Below the pieces are notes generated by a model. The model worked only from the letters and a program-made list of their open reading frames with translations. It was not told the DNA's origin and ran no database searches. DNA of 64,000 bases, taken from Thauera sp. JM12B12. GTDB taxonomy: Bacteria > Pseudomonadota > Gammaproteobacteria > Burkholderiales > Rhodocyclaceae. Made by a program: the position numbers and the translations under genes. The stretch covers positions 3,658,001 through 3,722,000 of the forward strand of contig NZ_CP154859.1 of assembly GCF_039614725.1 (NCBI RefSeq), written 5' to 3'. Each line of letters opens with the position of its first letter. Position 1 is the first letter of the stretch. Below, one piece after another: positions 38,977-52,400 of the stretch.

Positions 38977-40140
38977 TCAGAAACGGCCGTTGGCCGCGTA
39001 GCGCACAAGCGCGTCCTTTACGACCGGTAGATGCCCGACCAGGTTCATTCCCAGATTCCGCAGCATGGCAAGAGCAGGATCATGACGGCCGAAGAGCCGA
39101 TTGAGTGCATGCGTGGTGTATTGCAGGAGAAACGGTTCCTCCGCACGCATCCGCGCGTAACGCCTCAACACCGCCAGATCGCCGACGTCACACCACCCAG
39201 GCAGCGCGCCGAGCACCTCGGCAAGCGCCTGCGCATCCTGAAAACCAAGATTGATGCCATGCCCGGAGAGCGGATGGATCGCGTGGGCCGCATCACCGAT
39301 CAACGCGACACGCGGCCGCACGATCTCATCCACCCGCATCAAGCGCAGCGGGAACGCCGCACGCTCACCAAGGAGCTCCAGCCGTCCGAGGGCCCGCGCA
39401 CCCGCCGCATCAACCCGAGCACAGAACGCATCTGGCTCGAGCGCAAGCAGTTCGTCGGCGAGCGCATCAGGCGCCGACCAGACCATCGAAATCGCATCGC
39501 CGGCAAGGGGCAGCCACGCAAGCACGCCATCTTCCCGGAACCATTGGAATGCAACACCCCGGTGCGGCCGCTCACAGGCAAAGTTCGCCACTACACCCCG
39601 CTCCCCATAGGGCGTCACCTTGGACGCAATACCGGCGCGCGCGCGCACCCAGGACTCGCGCCCGTCTGCCGCGACCACGAGGGCAGCTTCCAGCGCGCGG
39701 CCGTCGGCAAGACGAAGGCTGGCCCCAGCCGCGGCGACCTCGAGGCTAGCCGGCATCGCCGGGCAGAACAGCGTGACGTTGTGCTGGCGCCTGAGGCTTT
39801 CCCAGAGCTCCATGTGAACAAGGCTAGATTCACCGATCCACGCGAGCTCCGGAAGACCGCTGTCGTAGGCCGAAAACGATAGCTCCCCACCCGCATCGCC
39901 GCGGATGCGCATCTCGGACACGGGGCACAGGCGCTGCGGATCGAGGTGCGACCACACGCCGAGTTCGTTCAGGAAGCGCGCGCTCGCAGGACTGTAGGCG
40001 TAGATGCGCGCGTCCCAGCCGTGAGGTCGGCGGGGGGCCGCATGCTCGACCAGCGCGATGCGCAGCGCGCTGCGGCGAAGCGCCACCGCGAGCGCAGCGC
40101 CAGCGAGGCCACCGCCGACGATAATGAGGTCGAATTTCAT
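38977..40140 (-). CDS. UbiH/UbiF-family FAD-dependent monooxygenase
   Basis: 387 residues. Flavoprotein hydroxylase of the ubiquinone-synthesis family. The FAD Rossmann motif GGGLAGAALAVAL is at residues 9-21, the DG motif VVAADGRESWVRA near 155-167 and GDAAHAIHPLSGHGINLGF near 282-300. Which ring position it hydroxylates (UbiH, UbiF, UbiI or the UbiM type) cannot be settled by eye. Probably co-transcribed with dsbC. Its start faces the end of the rRNA operon, whose terminator lies 85 bases away. Confidence 0.9.
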   Translation of the reverse strand: MKFDLIIVGGGLAGAALAVALRRSALRIALVEHAAPRRPHGWDARIYAYSPASARFLNELGVWSHLDPQRLCPVSEMRIRGDAGGELSFSAYDSGLPELAWIGESSLVHMELWESLRRQHNVTLFCPAMPASLEVAAAGASLRLADGRALEAALVVAADGRESWVRARAGIASKVTPYGERGVVANFACERPHRGVAFQWFREDGVLAWLPLAGDAISMVWSAPDALADELLALEPDAFCARVDAAGARALGRLELLGERAAFPLRLMRVDEIVRPRVALIGDAAHAIHPLSGHGINLGFQDAQALAEVLGALPGWCDVGDLAVLRRYARMRAEEPFLLQYTTHALNRLFGRHDPALAMLRNLGMNLVGHLPVVKDALVRYAANGRF

Positions 40141-40224
40141 GACGCTCCACGGGAGAATCGATACGACAGCCGATTGTGCCCGAGGGGCGCTGGCGCGTCA
40201 CCCTGGCGTTCGAGCGCGGGCCCC

Positions 40225-40266
40225 GAAAAAGCGAACGCCCCGCACATTGGACATGTACGGGGCGTT
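40225..40266 (-). terminator. Terminator of the rRNA operon
   Basis: On the minus strand, a 14-bp stem from AACGCCCCGTACAT and ATGTGCGGGGCGTT (one G-T pair) with a five-base loop, then CGCTTTTTC. It follows 5S rRNA by about ten bases. Confidence 0.93.
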
Positions 40267-40276
40267 GTATGGGGTT

Positions 40277-40391
40277 AGTCTGACGATGACCTACTTTCAC
40301 GAGGGCGGACCTCACTATCATCGGCGCATGTGCGTTTCACGGTCCTGTTCGGGAAGGGAAGGGGTGGTTCCACACGGCTATGGTCGTCAGA
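40277..40391 (-). rRNA. rrf: 5S ribosomal RNA
   Basis: About 115 bases. The terminal helix GTCTGACGAC / GTCATCGTCAGAC pairs, and the conserved loops CCACCCCTTCCC, CCCGAACAGGACCGTGAAACG and GCGCCGATGATAGT are present. Ends are set from the terminal helix and may be off by one to three bases. Last gene of the rRNA operon. Confidence 0.95.
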
Positions 40392-40511
40392 CTTTGACTT
40401 GTTCTCTGCGTTGATTTGCAGAGCAAAGATTGGAAGAAGTGAGTTGTGTGATTGTCTGGATTGCGTGTTTTGGCAACCAGAGAGTCGAGTTCGTTTTGTT
40501 TTGAAGGTTAT

Positions 40512-43399
<2,888 letters not shown>

Positions 43400-43560
43400 T
43401 ATAACCTTGGACCCTCTCCGATGTTGCCATCTCGAAGGCCCGCGTACAGGAACGAACTCGTTTGTGCGATCAAGACTGTGCTGACTACGCAGCCTTGATC
43501 AATGCAATCACACAACTTGCAGTACGCACCGGCTCGGTACGTACTACACTTCTTCCACTT

Positions 43561-43572
43561 TGTTAAAGAGCG
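43561..43572 (-). promoter_or_regulatory. Spacer boxA antitermination element
   Basis: CGCTCTTTAACA on the minus strand, eleven of twelve positions of the boxA consensus TGCTCTTTAACA, upstream of 23S. It recruits NusB/S10 to the transcribing polymerase. E. coli rRNA operons also carry a second boxA here. Confidence 0.75.
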
Positions 43573-43680
43573 AACCTCTACACCCGGCAACCGAAGCTGC
43601 CGACCAAGAAGTAAGAGATACCGCCATCGCAACCGATGCCCGCCATCTCTTACTTCTCGAACCTGTTCCCTGGACAGTAC

Positions 43681-43756
43681 TGGTGGAGCTGGTCGGGATC
43701 GAACCGACGACCTACGGCTTGCAAAGCCGCCGCTCTCCCAGCTGAGCTACAGCCCC
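43681..43756 (-). tRNA. tRNA-Ala (anticodon TGC)
   Basis: 76 bases including CCA. Acceptor stem GGGGCTG / CAGCTCC (one G-T pair), anticodon loop TTTGCAA giving TGC, and T-loop GGTTCGATCC. In the 16S-23S spacer, in the usual Ile-Ala order. Confidence 0.97.
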
Positions 43757-43781
43757 ATACTGCTTCGAGCAACCAATTGAT

Positions 43782-43858
43782 TGGTGGGTCTGGTTGGGTT
43801 CGAACCAACGACCCCCGCCTTATCAAGACGGTGCTCTAACCAGCTGAGCTACAGACCC
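43782..43858 (-). tRNA. tRNA-Ile (anticodon GAT)
   Basis: 77 bases including CCA. Acceptor stem GGGTCTG / CAGACCC, anticodon loop TTGATAA giving GAT, and T-loop GGTTCGAACC. First tRNA of the 16S-23S spacer, 25 bases before tRNA-Ala. Confidence 0.97.
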
Positions 43859-43880
43859 TCTCATCCGAGGCTCTTCGCCT

Positions 43881-43907
43881 GAACAACCGATAAGTTGTGG
43901 ATACTTG
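43881..43907 (-). repeat. Pre-16S processing stem, 3' arm
   Basis: The minus-strand sequence here ends in ACTTATCGGTTGTTC and pairs perfectly over 15 bases with GAACAACCGATAAGT in the 16S leader (45570-45584). With two G-T pairs and one bulged base the pairing extends to about 26 bp. This is the RNase III stalk around 16S. Confidence 0.85.
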
Positions 43908-43930
43908 GCCGTCGATGGCCTGTTCTCTTG

Positions 43931-45469
<1,539 letters not shown>

Positions 45470-45585
45470 TCCAGCAAAGTACTCAAAATACTGACTTTAA
45501 TCAGCATGAGCACCAATCATTGTGAAACCAGTCGCCAAAGCGACTCGACCACAACAACCAAGCACCCACACTTATCGGTTGTTCA

Positions 45586-45600
45586 ATTTTTTAAAGAACC
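45586..45600 (-). promoter_or_regulatory. Leader boxA-like element
   Basis: GGTTCTTTAAAAAAT on the minus strand resembles boxA (TGCTCTTTAACA) with two or three changes and sits, as expected, between P2 and 16S. Confidence 0.45.
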
Positions 45601-45628
45601 GCTGCATTCGCTGCAGCAGAGAAGCGAG

Positions 45629-45657
45629 ATTATGATCAGCTATCCAACCACTGTCAA
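45629..45657 (-). promoter_or_regulatory. rRNA promoter P2
   Basis: Minus strand: TTGACA, a 17-base spacer and CATAAT. Perfect -35 box and five of six in the -10 box, about 160 bases before 16S. Confidence 0.8.
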
Positions 45658-45790
45658 GCATCTTGCGAATCTTTTTTTACCGCCGCCCCGGAACAAACCC
45701 GAAACGCTGACCCGCACAACACCCGCCTCGCTTCTCCCTCCACCGCCGCCTCGCCTTCCGAAGAACCGCTGCAGCGCTGAAGAGGTGCGC

Positions 45791-45818
45791 ATTATAGACA
45801 CCCAAAAAACAACGTCAA
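45791..45818 (-). promoter_or_regulatory. rRNA promoter P1
   Basis: Minus strand: TTGACG, a 16-base spacer and TATAAT, followed by GCGCACCTC, a GC-rich discriminator of the kind that makes rRNA promoters sensitive to ppGpp. T-rich DNA lies upstream. Confidence 0.85.
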
Positions 45819-45887
45819 CAACAAAAAACAACAAAGATACTTATGCAGACATTCGCCCCATGAAAGCAAGGCCGAACCACCGAACGC

Positions 45888-47288
45888 TCAATACATCCCT
45901 GGCGCGGCGGCGTAGTTCTCGAAGCGCGTGTTCTCCCCGATGAAAGTCAGGCGCACGGTGCCGGTCGGGCCGTTACGATGCTTGCCGATAATCAGCTCTG
46001 CGGTGCCCTTGTCCGGAGAGTCCGGGTTGTAGACCTCATCTCGGTAGATGAACATGATGATGTCCGCGTCCTGCTCGATGGCGCCCGACTCGCGCAGGTC
46101 GGACATCACCGGCCGCTTGTTGGGGCGCTGCTCGAGGCTGCGGTTGAGCTGGGACAGAGCAATGATCGGCACGTGCAATTCCTTGGCGAGCGACTTCACC
46201 GAACGGGAGATCTCCGACAGCTCGGACGCCCGGTTGTCGCCCTCGCGCGTACCGCTCATCAGCTGCAGGTAGTCGATCACGATCAGGCCGAGCTTTCCGC
46301 ACTGCCGCGCCAGACGGCGCGCACGGGCGCGCAGGTCGATCGGATTGAGCCCGGGCGTCTCGTCGATGAAGAGTGGCGCGTCGTAGAGCTTGCCCATCGC
46401 CATGGTCAGGCGCTGCCAGTCGTCGTCGGTGAGGCGCCCGCTGCGGATCTTCTGCATGTCGATGCGCCCGACCGACGAGATGAAGCGCGTCGCCAGCTGC
46501 GTACCCGGCATTTCCATCGAGAAGATAGCCACCGGCAGGCGCTGCTCGATCGCGATGTGCTCGGCGAGATTGAGCGCAAACGTCGTCTTGCCCATCGCCG
46601 GACGGCCGGCGACGATGATCATGTCCGAGGGCTGAAGCCCCGAGGTCTTTTCGTCGAGATCGACCAGACCGGTCGGCACGCCGGTCACCTCGGACGGGTT
46701 GTCGCGGTCGTAGAGCTCCTGCACACGGTCGACCACCTGCTTCAGGATCGGCTGGATCGACACGAAGCCGCTGGCATGGCGCGCGCCCGCCTCGGCGATC
46801 TCGAACACCTTGGCCTCGGCCTCGTCGAGCAAGGCCTTCGCATCCTTGCCCGAAGGACTCAGCGCGCTTGCCGCGATCTCGTCGCCCACCGCGACCAGCT
46901 TGCGCAGGATCGCGCGCTCGCGAACGATCTCCGCATAACGCCGGATGTTCGCGGCCGACGGGGTATTGTTGGCGATCTCGGCGATATAGGCGAGCCCACC
47001 GGCCTGCTCGGCCTCGCCGTTCTTCTCCAGGGACTCGAACACGGTGACGACGTCGGCAGGACGCCCCTGGTCGACCAGCTTGGTGATGTGGCGGTAGATG
47101 CGGCGATGATCGTCTCGATAGAAGTCCGCCTCATTCACCAGATCGGCGATGCGCTCCCAGGCCTGGTTGTCGAGCAGGATGCCGCCGATCAACGACTGCT
47201 CGGCCTCCAGCGAATGCGGCGGGAGCTTGATCTGCGCGAGCTGCGGATCGGCGGGAAAGTCGGGGAAGCGGGAAGAAGCGGAACTCAT
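45888..47288 (-). CDS. dnaB: Replicative DNA helicase DnaB
   Basis: 466 residues from the ATG at 47288 (MSSASSRFPD); in-frame ATGs at 47300 and 47318 would add 4 or 10 residues and none has a clear ribosome site. Hexameric 5'-3' helicase of the replication fork. The N-terminal primase-binding domain (about 20-125) starts PPHSLEAEQSLIGGILLD; the RecA-like domain has Walker A GRPAMGKT (228-235), Walker B LIVIDYLQLM and the arginine-finger region LRESGAIEQDAD. No intein. It follows the ribosomal-protein operon after a terminator and precedes the rRNA operon. Confidence 0.96.
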   Translation of the reverse strand: MSSASSRFPDFPADPQLAQIKLPPHSLEAEQSLIGGILLDNQAWERIADLVNEADFYRDDHRRIYRHITKLVDQGRPADVVTVFESLEKNGEAEQAGGLAYIAEIANNTPSAANIRRYAEIVRERAILRKLVAVGDEIAASALSPSGKDAKALLDEAEAKVFEIAEAGARHASGFVSIQPILKQVVDRVQELYDRDNPSEVTGVPTGLVDLDEKTSGLQPSDMIIVAGRPAMGKTTFALNLAEHIAIEQRLPVAIFSMEMPGTQLATRFISSVGRIDMQKIRSGRLTDDDWQRLTMAMGKLYDAPLFIDETPGLNPIDLRARARRLARQCGKLGLIVIDYLQLMSGTREGDNRASELSEISRSVKSLAKELHVPIIALSQLNRSLEQRPNKRPVMSDLRESGAIEQDADIIMFIYRDEVYNPDSPDKGTAELIIGKHRNGPTGTVRLTFIGENTRFENYAAAPGMY

Positions 47289-47370
47289 CGGGCGCACCAT
47301 GGGGGCGGGGACGGACATTGTAGCGAGCCGGACGAAGCGCCAAGGCAAGGCGCTCGGAATGCCGGGAAGC

Positions 47371-47398
47371 AAAAAGGGCTGCACGCGGCAGCCCTTTT
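47371..47398 (-). terminator. Rho-independent terminator after rplI
   Basis: Minus strand: AAAAGGGCTGC / GCAGCCCTTTT, 11 pairs with a short loop, then T. It separates the rpsF-rplI operon from dnaB. Confidence 0.9.
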
Positions 47399-47424
47399 CG
47401 ATGATTCGCGTGCAGCAGCCGCGA

Positions 47425-47874
47425 TTACTGCTCGGCGGCCACCACGACGGTGATGTTCGCGAGCACGTCGGCGTGCAGCGACACTTCGAGCTGAGTCTCG
47501 CCAACCTGCTTGAGCGGGCCTTCCGGCATGCGGATCGCGGAACGCTCGATATCGAAGCCCTTGGCGGCGAGCGCCTCGGCGACGTCGGCGTTACCGACCG
47601 AGCCGAACAGACGACCGTCCATGCCGGCCTTGCGGGCGACTTCGACGCTGACGCCTTCCAGCTTGCCGGCCAGCTCCTGGGCAGCAGCCAGCTTTTCGGC
47701 CTGCGCGCGCTCGAGCTCGGCGCGGCGCGCTTCGAACTCGGCCAGGTTGGCCTGGGTCGCGCGCTTGGCCTTGCCTTGCGGGATCAGAAAGTTGCGGGCG
47801 TAGCCGTCCTTGACCTTGACCACGTCGCCGAGGCCGCCGAGGTTAACCACCTTCTCGAGAAGAATGATCTGCAT
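47425..47874 (-). CDS. rplI: 50S ribosomal protein L9
   Basis: 149 residues. N-terminal RNA-binding domain with the signature [20 protein letters not shown] (17-36), a long central helix and a C-terminal domain. Binds 23S domain V and helps keep frame. Last gene of rpsF-priB-rpsR-rplI. Confidence 0.97.
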   Translation of the reverse strand: MQIILLEKVVNLGGLGDVVKVKDGYARNFLIPQGKAKRATQANLAEFEARRAELERAQAEKLAAAQELAGKLEGVSVEVARKAGMDGRLFGSVGNADVAEALAAKGFDIERSAIRMPEGPLKQVGETQLEVSLHADVLANITVVVAAEQ

Positions 47875-47889
47875 GTTTCCGTTCTCCTC

Positions 47890-48165
47890 TTACTGGTGCA
47901 GGTCGGTGTAGGGCATCAGGGCCAGGAAGCGGGCGCGCTTGACGGCGACCGACAGCTGACGCTGGTAACCGGCCTTGGTGCCGGTGATGCGCGCCGGCAT
48001 GATCTTGGCGTTCTCGGTGATGAAGTCCTTCAGCACGTCGACGTCCTTGTAGTCGACTTCCTCGACCTTCTCCGCGGTGAAGCGGCAGAACTTGCGACGC
48101 TTGAACAGACCACGACCGCCACGGTCGTCCTTCTTCTTGAACTTGGATTTGGGCTTGAAGGCCAT
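47890..48165 (-). CDS. rpsR: 30S ribosomal protein S18
   Basis: 91 residues with a basic, Lys-rich N-terminus and the S18 core [20 protein letters not shown] and [13 protein letters not shown]. It has one cysteine (FCRFT) rather than the four of zinc-binding S18 forms. Pairs with S6 on the platform of the small subunit. One base separates its start from the priB stop. Confidence 0.97.
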   Translation of the reverse strand: MAFKPKSKFKKKDDRGGRGLFKRRKFCRFTAEKVEEVDYKDVDVLKDFITENAKIMPARITGTKAGYQRQLSVAVKRARFLALMPYTDLHQ

Positions 48166-48166
48166 T

Positions 48167-48481
48167 TCAGTTTCCTTCGAGAAATTCGATTGTGTTCAGA
48201 TGCAGAACCGGGGTTCGACTGCGCAGGCTCTTCGCGGCCAGGAATCCGGTGGCGCGCAATGCGCTGCCCGGAACCGCCGCGGCCAGCACCGCCGCCAGAT
48301 CGCCCAACGCCACCGCCTGCAGTTCCACCGAAACATCGCGGGTCAGACCCGCTTCGAGCTGTTTCGATTCGTGTGCCAGCACGCAGTTGGCAACAGGGAT
48401 TCCGGCAGGGGTTCGACGCAGCGGCAGCACTTCGGCCACGCGCGCATCGAGGCGCAGTTCGTTCAGACCCGGCTCAGGCAA
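48167..48481 (-). CDS. priB: Primosomal replication protein N (PriB)
   Basis: 104 residues, a single OB fold related to SSB. Binds single-stranded DNA and PriA/DnaT during restart of stalled forks. Signatures: [24 protein letters not shown] and [11 protein letters not shown]. Lies between rpsF and rpsR as in many proteobacteria, with one-base gaps on each side. Confidence 0.92.
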   Translation of the reverse strand: MPEPGLNELRLDARVAEVLPLRRTPAGIPVANCVLAHESKQLEAGLTRDVSVELQAVALGDLAAVLAAAVPGSALRATGFLAAKSLRSRTPVLHLNTIEFLEGN

Positions 48482-48482
48482 C

Positions 48483-48869
48483 TCAGGCGGCAGCCGCTTC
48501 GCTGTCGGCCGGCTTGGCGTCGTCGGAGCCGATGTTCATCGAGCGCGACTTCTCTTCCTTCATCATCGGCGAAGGCGTGGTGACGGCCTTCTTCATCTTG
48601 ATGGTGAGGTGGCGCAGCACGGCGTCGTTGAACTTGAACGAGTGCTCGAGTTCGGCCAGCGTCTCGCCGTCGCACTCGATGTTCATCAGCACGTAGTGGG
48701 CCTTGTGCACCTTCTGGATCGGATAGGCCATCTGGCGGCGACCCCAGTCTTCCAGGCGGTGGATCTGGCCGTTGCGGCTGGTCACGATGGACTTGTAGCG
48801 CTCGACCATCGCCGGCACCTGCTCGGACTGATCCGGGTGCACGATGAATACGATTTCATAATGTCGCAT
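48483..48869 (-). CDS. rpsF: 30S ribosomal protein S6
   Basis: 128 residues. [21 protein letters not shown] starts the ferredoxin-like fold; [14 protein letters not shown] and KAHYVLMNI are further signatures. The C-terminus is an extended Ser/Asp/Ala tail, the kind of tail that RimK glutamylates in some bacteria (no Glu-Glu end here). Ribosome site AAGGAG. First gene of the operon. Confidence 0.97.
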   Translation of the reverse strand: MRHYEIVFIVHPDQSEQVPAMVERYKSIVTSRNGQIHRLEDWGRRQMAYPIQKVHKAHYVLMNIECDGETLAELEHSFKFNDAVLRHLTIKMKKAVTTPSPMMKEEKSRSMNIGSDDAKPADSEAAAA

Positions 48870-48896
48870 GCAAACTCCTTGCGGTTGGTTGTTGCA

Positions 48897-48923
48897 GCCC
48901 CCCGGCATGCGTTCCGGTGGAGC
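48897..48923 (-). promoter_or_regulatory. Candidate S6:S18 leader hairpin
   Basis: The rpsF leader can fold GCTCC-A-CCGG, an eight-base loop, then CCGG-GGGGC. S6 with S18 is known to bind its own mRNA leader at a stem with CCG-type bulged bases in many bacteria. The position fits, but I cannot confirm the consensus. Confidence 0.35.
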
Positions 48924-48937
48924 AAGGGAAGCCCGGC

Positions 48938-48965
48938 AGTGTAACAAGAAAGTCCGAAGAATCAA
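48938..48965 (-). promoter_or_regulatory. Putative promoter of rpsF
   Basis: Minus strand: TTGATT, 16 bases, TACACT preceded by TGT (extended -10). Transcription would start near 48931, just upstream of the leader hairpin. Confidence 0.45.
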
Positions 48966-49101
48966 AGGACAGTCGCGCGCGAACCACCGCGGCGCAGTTA
49001 CAAAAGCCTGCTTACACTCTGCGACTGGGGCGGGCTGCGGCGCTCGCCTAGTATCGAAGCCGCAAGGCCGATGCCCTGCAACAACATCAACGAGGCAGAC
49101 C

Positions 49102-49440
49102 ATGAACACGACCCTGACCCGCAAGCTCGTCACCGCCCTGCTCTGCGGCGGGATTCTTGCCGCCGCCGCGCCTGCCGCTCACGCCGACCGGGACGACCGC
49201 GGCCCGCGCTGGGGCCATCACAAGCATCACTACAAGCACGATCACCGCTATCGCCGCCACTGGGACGAGCGCACCGTGTATCGCGAGAAGGTGATCATCC
49301 GCGAACGCCCGCGCTACTACCGCGAACCGGAGATCCACCATCATTACTACGAGCGCCCCTACCGCTCGTACAGCTACAGCCGGTCGCCGGCCGTTGTGAT
49401 CGGCGTGGATATTCCGCCGCTGGTGATCCCGCTGCGCTGA
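49102..49440 (+). CDS. Exported His/Arg/Tyr-rich small protein, unknown function
   Basis: 112 residues. Signal peptide [21 protein letters not shown] with cleavage near AHA-DRD. The mature part is very basic and aromatic: clusters [25 protein letters not shown] and [15 protein letters not shown], ending in a hydrophobic strand [16 protein letters not shown]. Predicted periplasmic or outer-membrane associated, and might bind metal through its histidines. ATG at 49102 follows GAGG. Divergent from rpsF; converges with hrpA. Confidence 0.7.
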   Translation: MNTTLTRKLVTALLCGGILAAAAPAAHADRDDRGPRWGHHKHHYKHDHRYRRHWDERTVYREKVIIRERPRYYREPEIHHHYYERPYRSYSYSRSPAVVIGVDIPPLVIPLR

Positions 49441-49465
49441 GGCGCGGCGCCGATGACGCCGCCGC

Positions 49466-52400
49466 TCAGCGCGGCCGGCTGTCCCAGATCTTCTGCAGGC
49501 GCTTGACCGAAACCGGCATCGGCGTCTTCAGCTCCTGCGCATACAGGCCGACGCGCAGCTCCTCCAGCAGCCAGCGGAACTCCTCCAGCGCCGGGTCCTC
49601 GACGCCGGCGCGGCGGCGGGCGAGGCGTTCGCGTTCCCAGGCCTGGGCCAGCGCCTTCCACTCGGCCATCGCCTGCGCATCGCGCGCCGGATTGTTGCGA
49701 AGTTTGTCCACCCGCACCGACGCCGCCTTCAGATAGCGCGTGAAATGCGCCAGCCGCTCCCACGGGAAAGCGACCAGGAAGTCCTTAGGCAGCAGCGCGG
49801 CGAGCTGGGACTGCATGTCGGCCACCGCGTCGGGGAAGGTCTTGAGGCCCGCCAGGCGCTTCTGCAGGGCCGAATGCTCCGCGAGCAGGCCGCCGGCCAG
49901 CCGCATGAACTCCTGCGCAACCAGGCTGACGCGGCTGCGGGCCTCGGCGCAGCGGCGCGCGAACGCCTCGGCGTCGGCCGGCAGCGGTTCGAGCAGGCAG
50001 CAGCGCGTCAGCGTGGCTTCGACCAGCCTTGCCTTCAGCTCGGCCTCGGTGCCGAAGCTCATGTACTGCAGCGCGAGTTCGCGCAGGCCTGGCAGGCGCT
50101 CGACCGCCCGCACCTGATCCTTCAGATTGAGCGCGAACAGCCGGGCAAGCCCCCTCCGATGCACGCGCGCGGCCTCCTCCGGGGTGTCGTAGGGCCGTAG
50201 CGAGACACTGTCGCCGTCGTCGTGGAGCGCGGGAAAGCCGATCACCTCGCGGCCGGCGACGCGAATCTCGAGCAGCTCCGGCAGGGCACCGAAGGACCAG
50301 GCGGTGAAGCCGGACAGGGACTGCGCCGGCAACTCGGCGGCGGCAGCGCCGCGGCCAGACGCGTCGCCCCCCGCGTTCCCGACGGCCTTGCCACCCTTCC
50401 GCCCCGCCGCGACGCCCGCGCCCGGCGCAGCGTCCGCGCGCACGCCATACCGCCCGCGGTCGGACCTCGTGCCTGCGCCCTCATCCGCGCCACGCGCCCC
50501 GCCGCCACCGGCCTGATCACCGCCCGCGCCGACGCCCGCGGCCGACAGCGCACCCGCGAGCGCGCCGCCGATCTTCGCCGCCGAGAAGCGCGCCGCCACC
50601 TGCTCGCGGAAGCGCGCACGCAGCTCCATCAGGTTGCGCGACTGGCCCATCACGCGGCCGTGCTCGTCGATCACGCGGAAGTTCATGAAGCAGTGCGGCT
50701 TCAGGTTCTCCGGTCGGAAGCTCTCCAGCGGCAACTTCAACTGCACGCGCTCCTCGACGAAGCGCTGCAGCATCTTCAACAGCGCCTCGTCGGTATCGAA
50801 CTCTCCGGCCTCGAAGGCCGCCATGAAGGCCGCCGCGCTCTCGCCCACCGGCTGCAGGCGGTGGCGGTGCTTCTGCGGCACGGTCTTCATCAGCGCCGCG
50901 ACCTTCTCCTCCAGCAGCCCCGGCACCAGCCACTCGCAGCGGTTGGCGGGGATCTGGTTGAGCATGGCGAGCGGTACGGTGAGCGTGACGCCGTCGTCGG
51001 CCTCGCCAGGCTGGTGCAGGTAGCTGAGCTTCAACTTCTGCCCGAGCACCTCCAGTGCGGGCGGAAAGCGATCGGTCGTGACGCCTTCCGCCTCGTGGCG
51101 CATCAACTGCTCGCGCGACAGGTGCAGCAGCTTCGGCTCGGTATTCTCGGCCTTCTTCCGCCAGCGCTCGAGGCCCGCGACATCGCAGACGTCCTGCGGG
51201 ATCTTGCTGTCGTAGAAGGCCTCGATCAGCGCTTCGTCCACCAGCACGTCCGGGCGGCGCGACTTGTGCTCGAGGCGCTCGATCTCCGCGACCAGGCGCT
51301 GGTTGTGGGCGAGGAAGGCCATCGCGCGCGCCGGCCCCTCGGCGATCTCGCCCTGCACCAGGCCCTCGCGGATGAGGAGCTCGCGGCACAGCGCCGGGTC
51401 GATGTCGCGATAGGCCACGCCGCGGCGCGGGTAGATCACCAGGCCGTACAGCGTGCCGCGCTCCCAGGCGCGCACCGCGCCCGAGGACTTCGACCAGTGC
51501 GGCTCGAACACCTGGCGCTTGACCAGGTGGCCGCCGACCTCCTCCACCCACTCCGGCTCGATGCGCGCGATGCAGCGCCCGAACAGACGGCTGGTCTCGA
51601 CCTGCTCGGCGGCCATGATCCACTTACCCGCCTTCTTCGCCAGCGCCGAACCCGGATGCGGCCAGAACTTGATGCCGCGCGCGCCCAGATACGCCCCCGC
51701 CTGCGGCCCCGAAGCATCGTCCACCTTGCAGCCGATGTTGCCGAGCAGGCCGGCGAGCAGCGCCTTGTGGATCGCCTCGTAGTTCGCCGGCTGCGCGTTC
51801 TCCTTCCAACCATGTTCGGCACACAGGGTATGGAGCTGGGCGAACACGTCGCGCCACTCGCGCATGCGCATGTAATTCAGGAAGTTCTTCTTGCACCAGG
51901 CCTTCTGCTTGCTGGACGACTCGTGGCGCTGCACCTCGTCCCAGGCTTTCCACAGGTGCCAGTACCACAGGAACTCGGACTTCTCGTCCTGCTCCCCGCC
52001 GCGGAACTTCGCATGCGCCTGGTCGGCGGCGCCGGGGCTGTCCTGCGGACGCTCGCGCGGGTCCTGCACCGACAGCGCGGCGGCGATCACCAGCAGCTCG
52101 GCGAGCGCACCGCGGTCGCGCGCAGCGAGGATCATGCGGCCGATGCGCGGGTCGAGCGGCAGCTTCGCCAGCTCGCTGCCGATCGGGGTGAGCTGGCGCG
52201 CCTCGTCGTCGGTGACGGCGCCGAGCTCGGCGAGCAGCGCATAGCCGTCGCCGATCAGGCGCGATCCGGGCGCATCGATGAAGGGGAAATCCTCCACCGC
52301 GCCGAGCTTCAAGGCCTTCATGCGCAGGATCACGCCGGCGAGCGAGGAGCGCAGGATCTCCGGGTCGGTGTGCGGCGGGCGGCGGTCGAAGTCGTCCTCG

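Larger units (their letters stand above)
45470..45887 (-). other. rRNA operon leader and upstream region
   Basis: 418 bases between the end of dnaB and 16S, with no protein gene. It contains two promoters (45791-45818 and 45629-45657), a boxA-like element (45586-45600), the 5' arm of the 16S processing stem (45570-45584) and a small CTGCA-N5-TGCAG hairpin near 45603-45617. The AT-rich stretch upstream of P1 (about 45817-45840) could act as an UP element. Confidence 0.7.

Noticed and set aside
43405..43680. An extra tRNA or small protein gene in the tRNA-Ala to 23S spacer
   Set aside because: No cloverleaf could be drawn and no coding signal is seen; only boxA and processing sequence are present.
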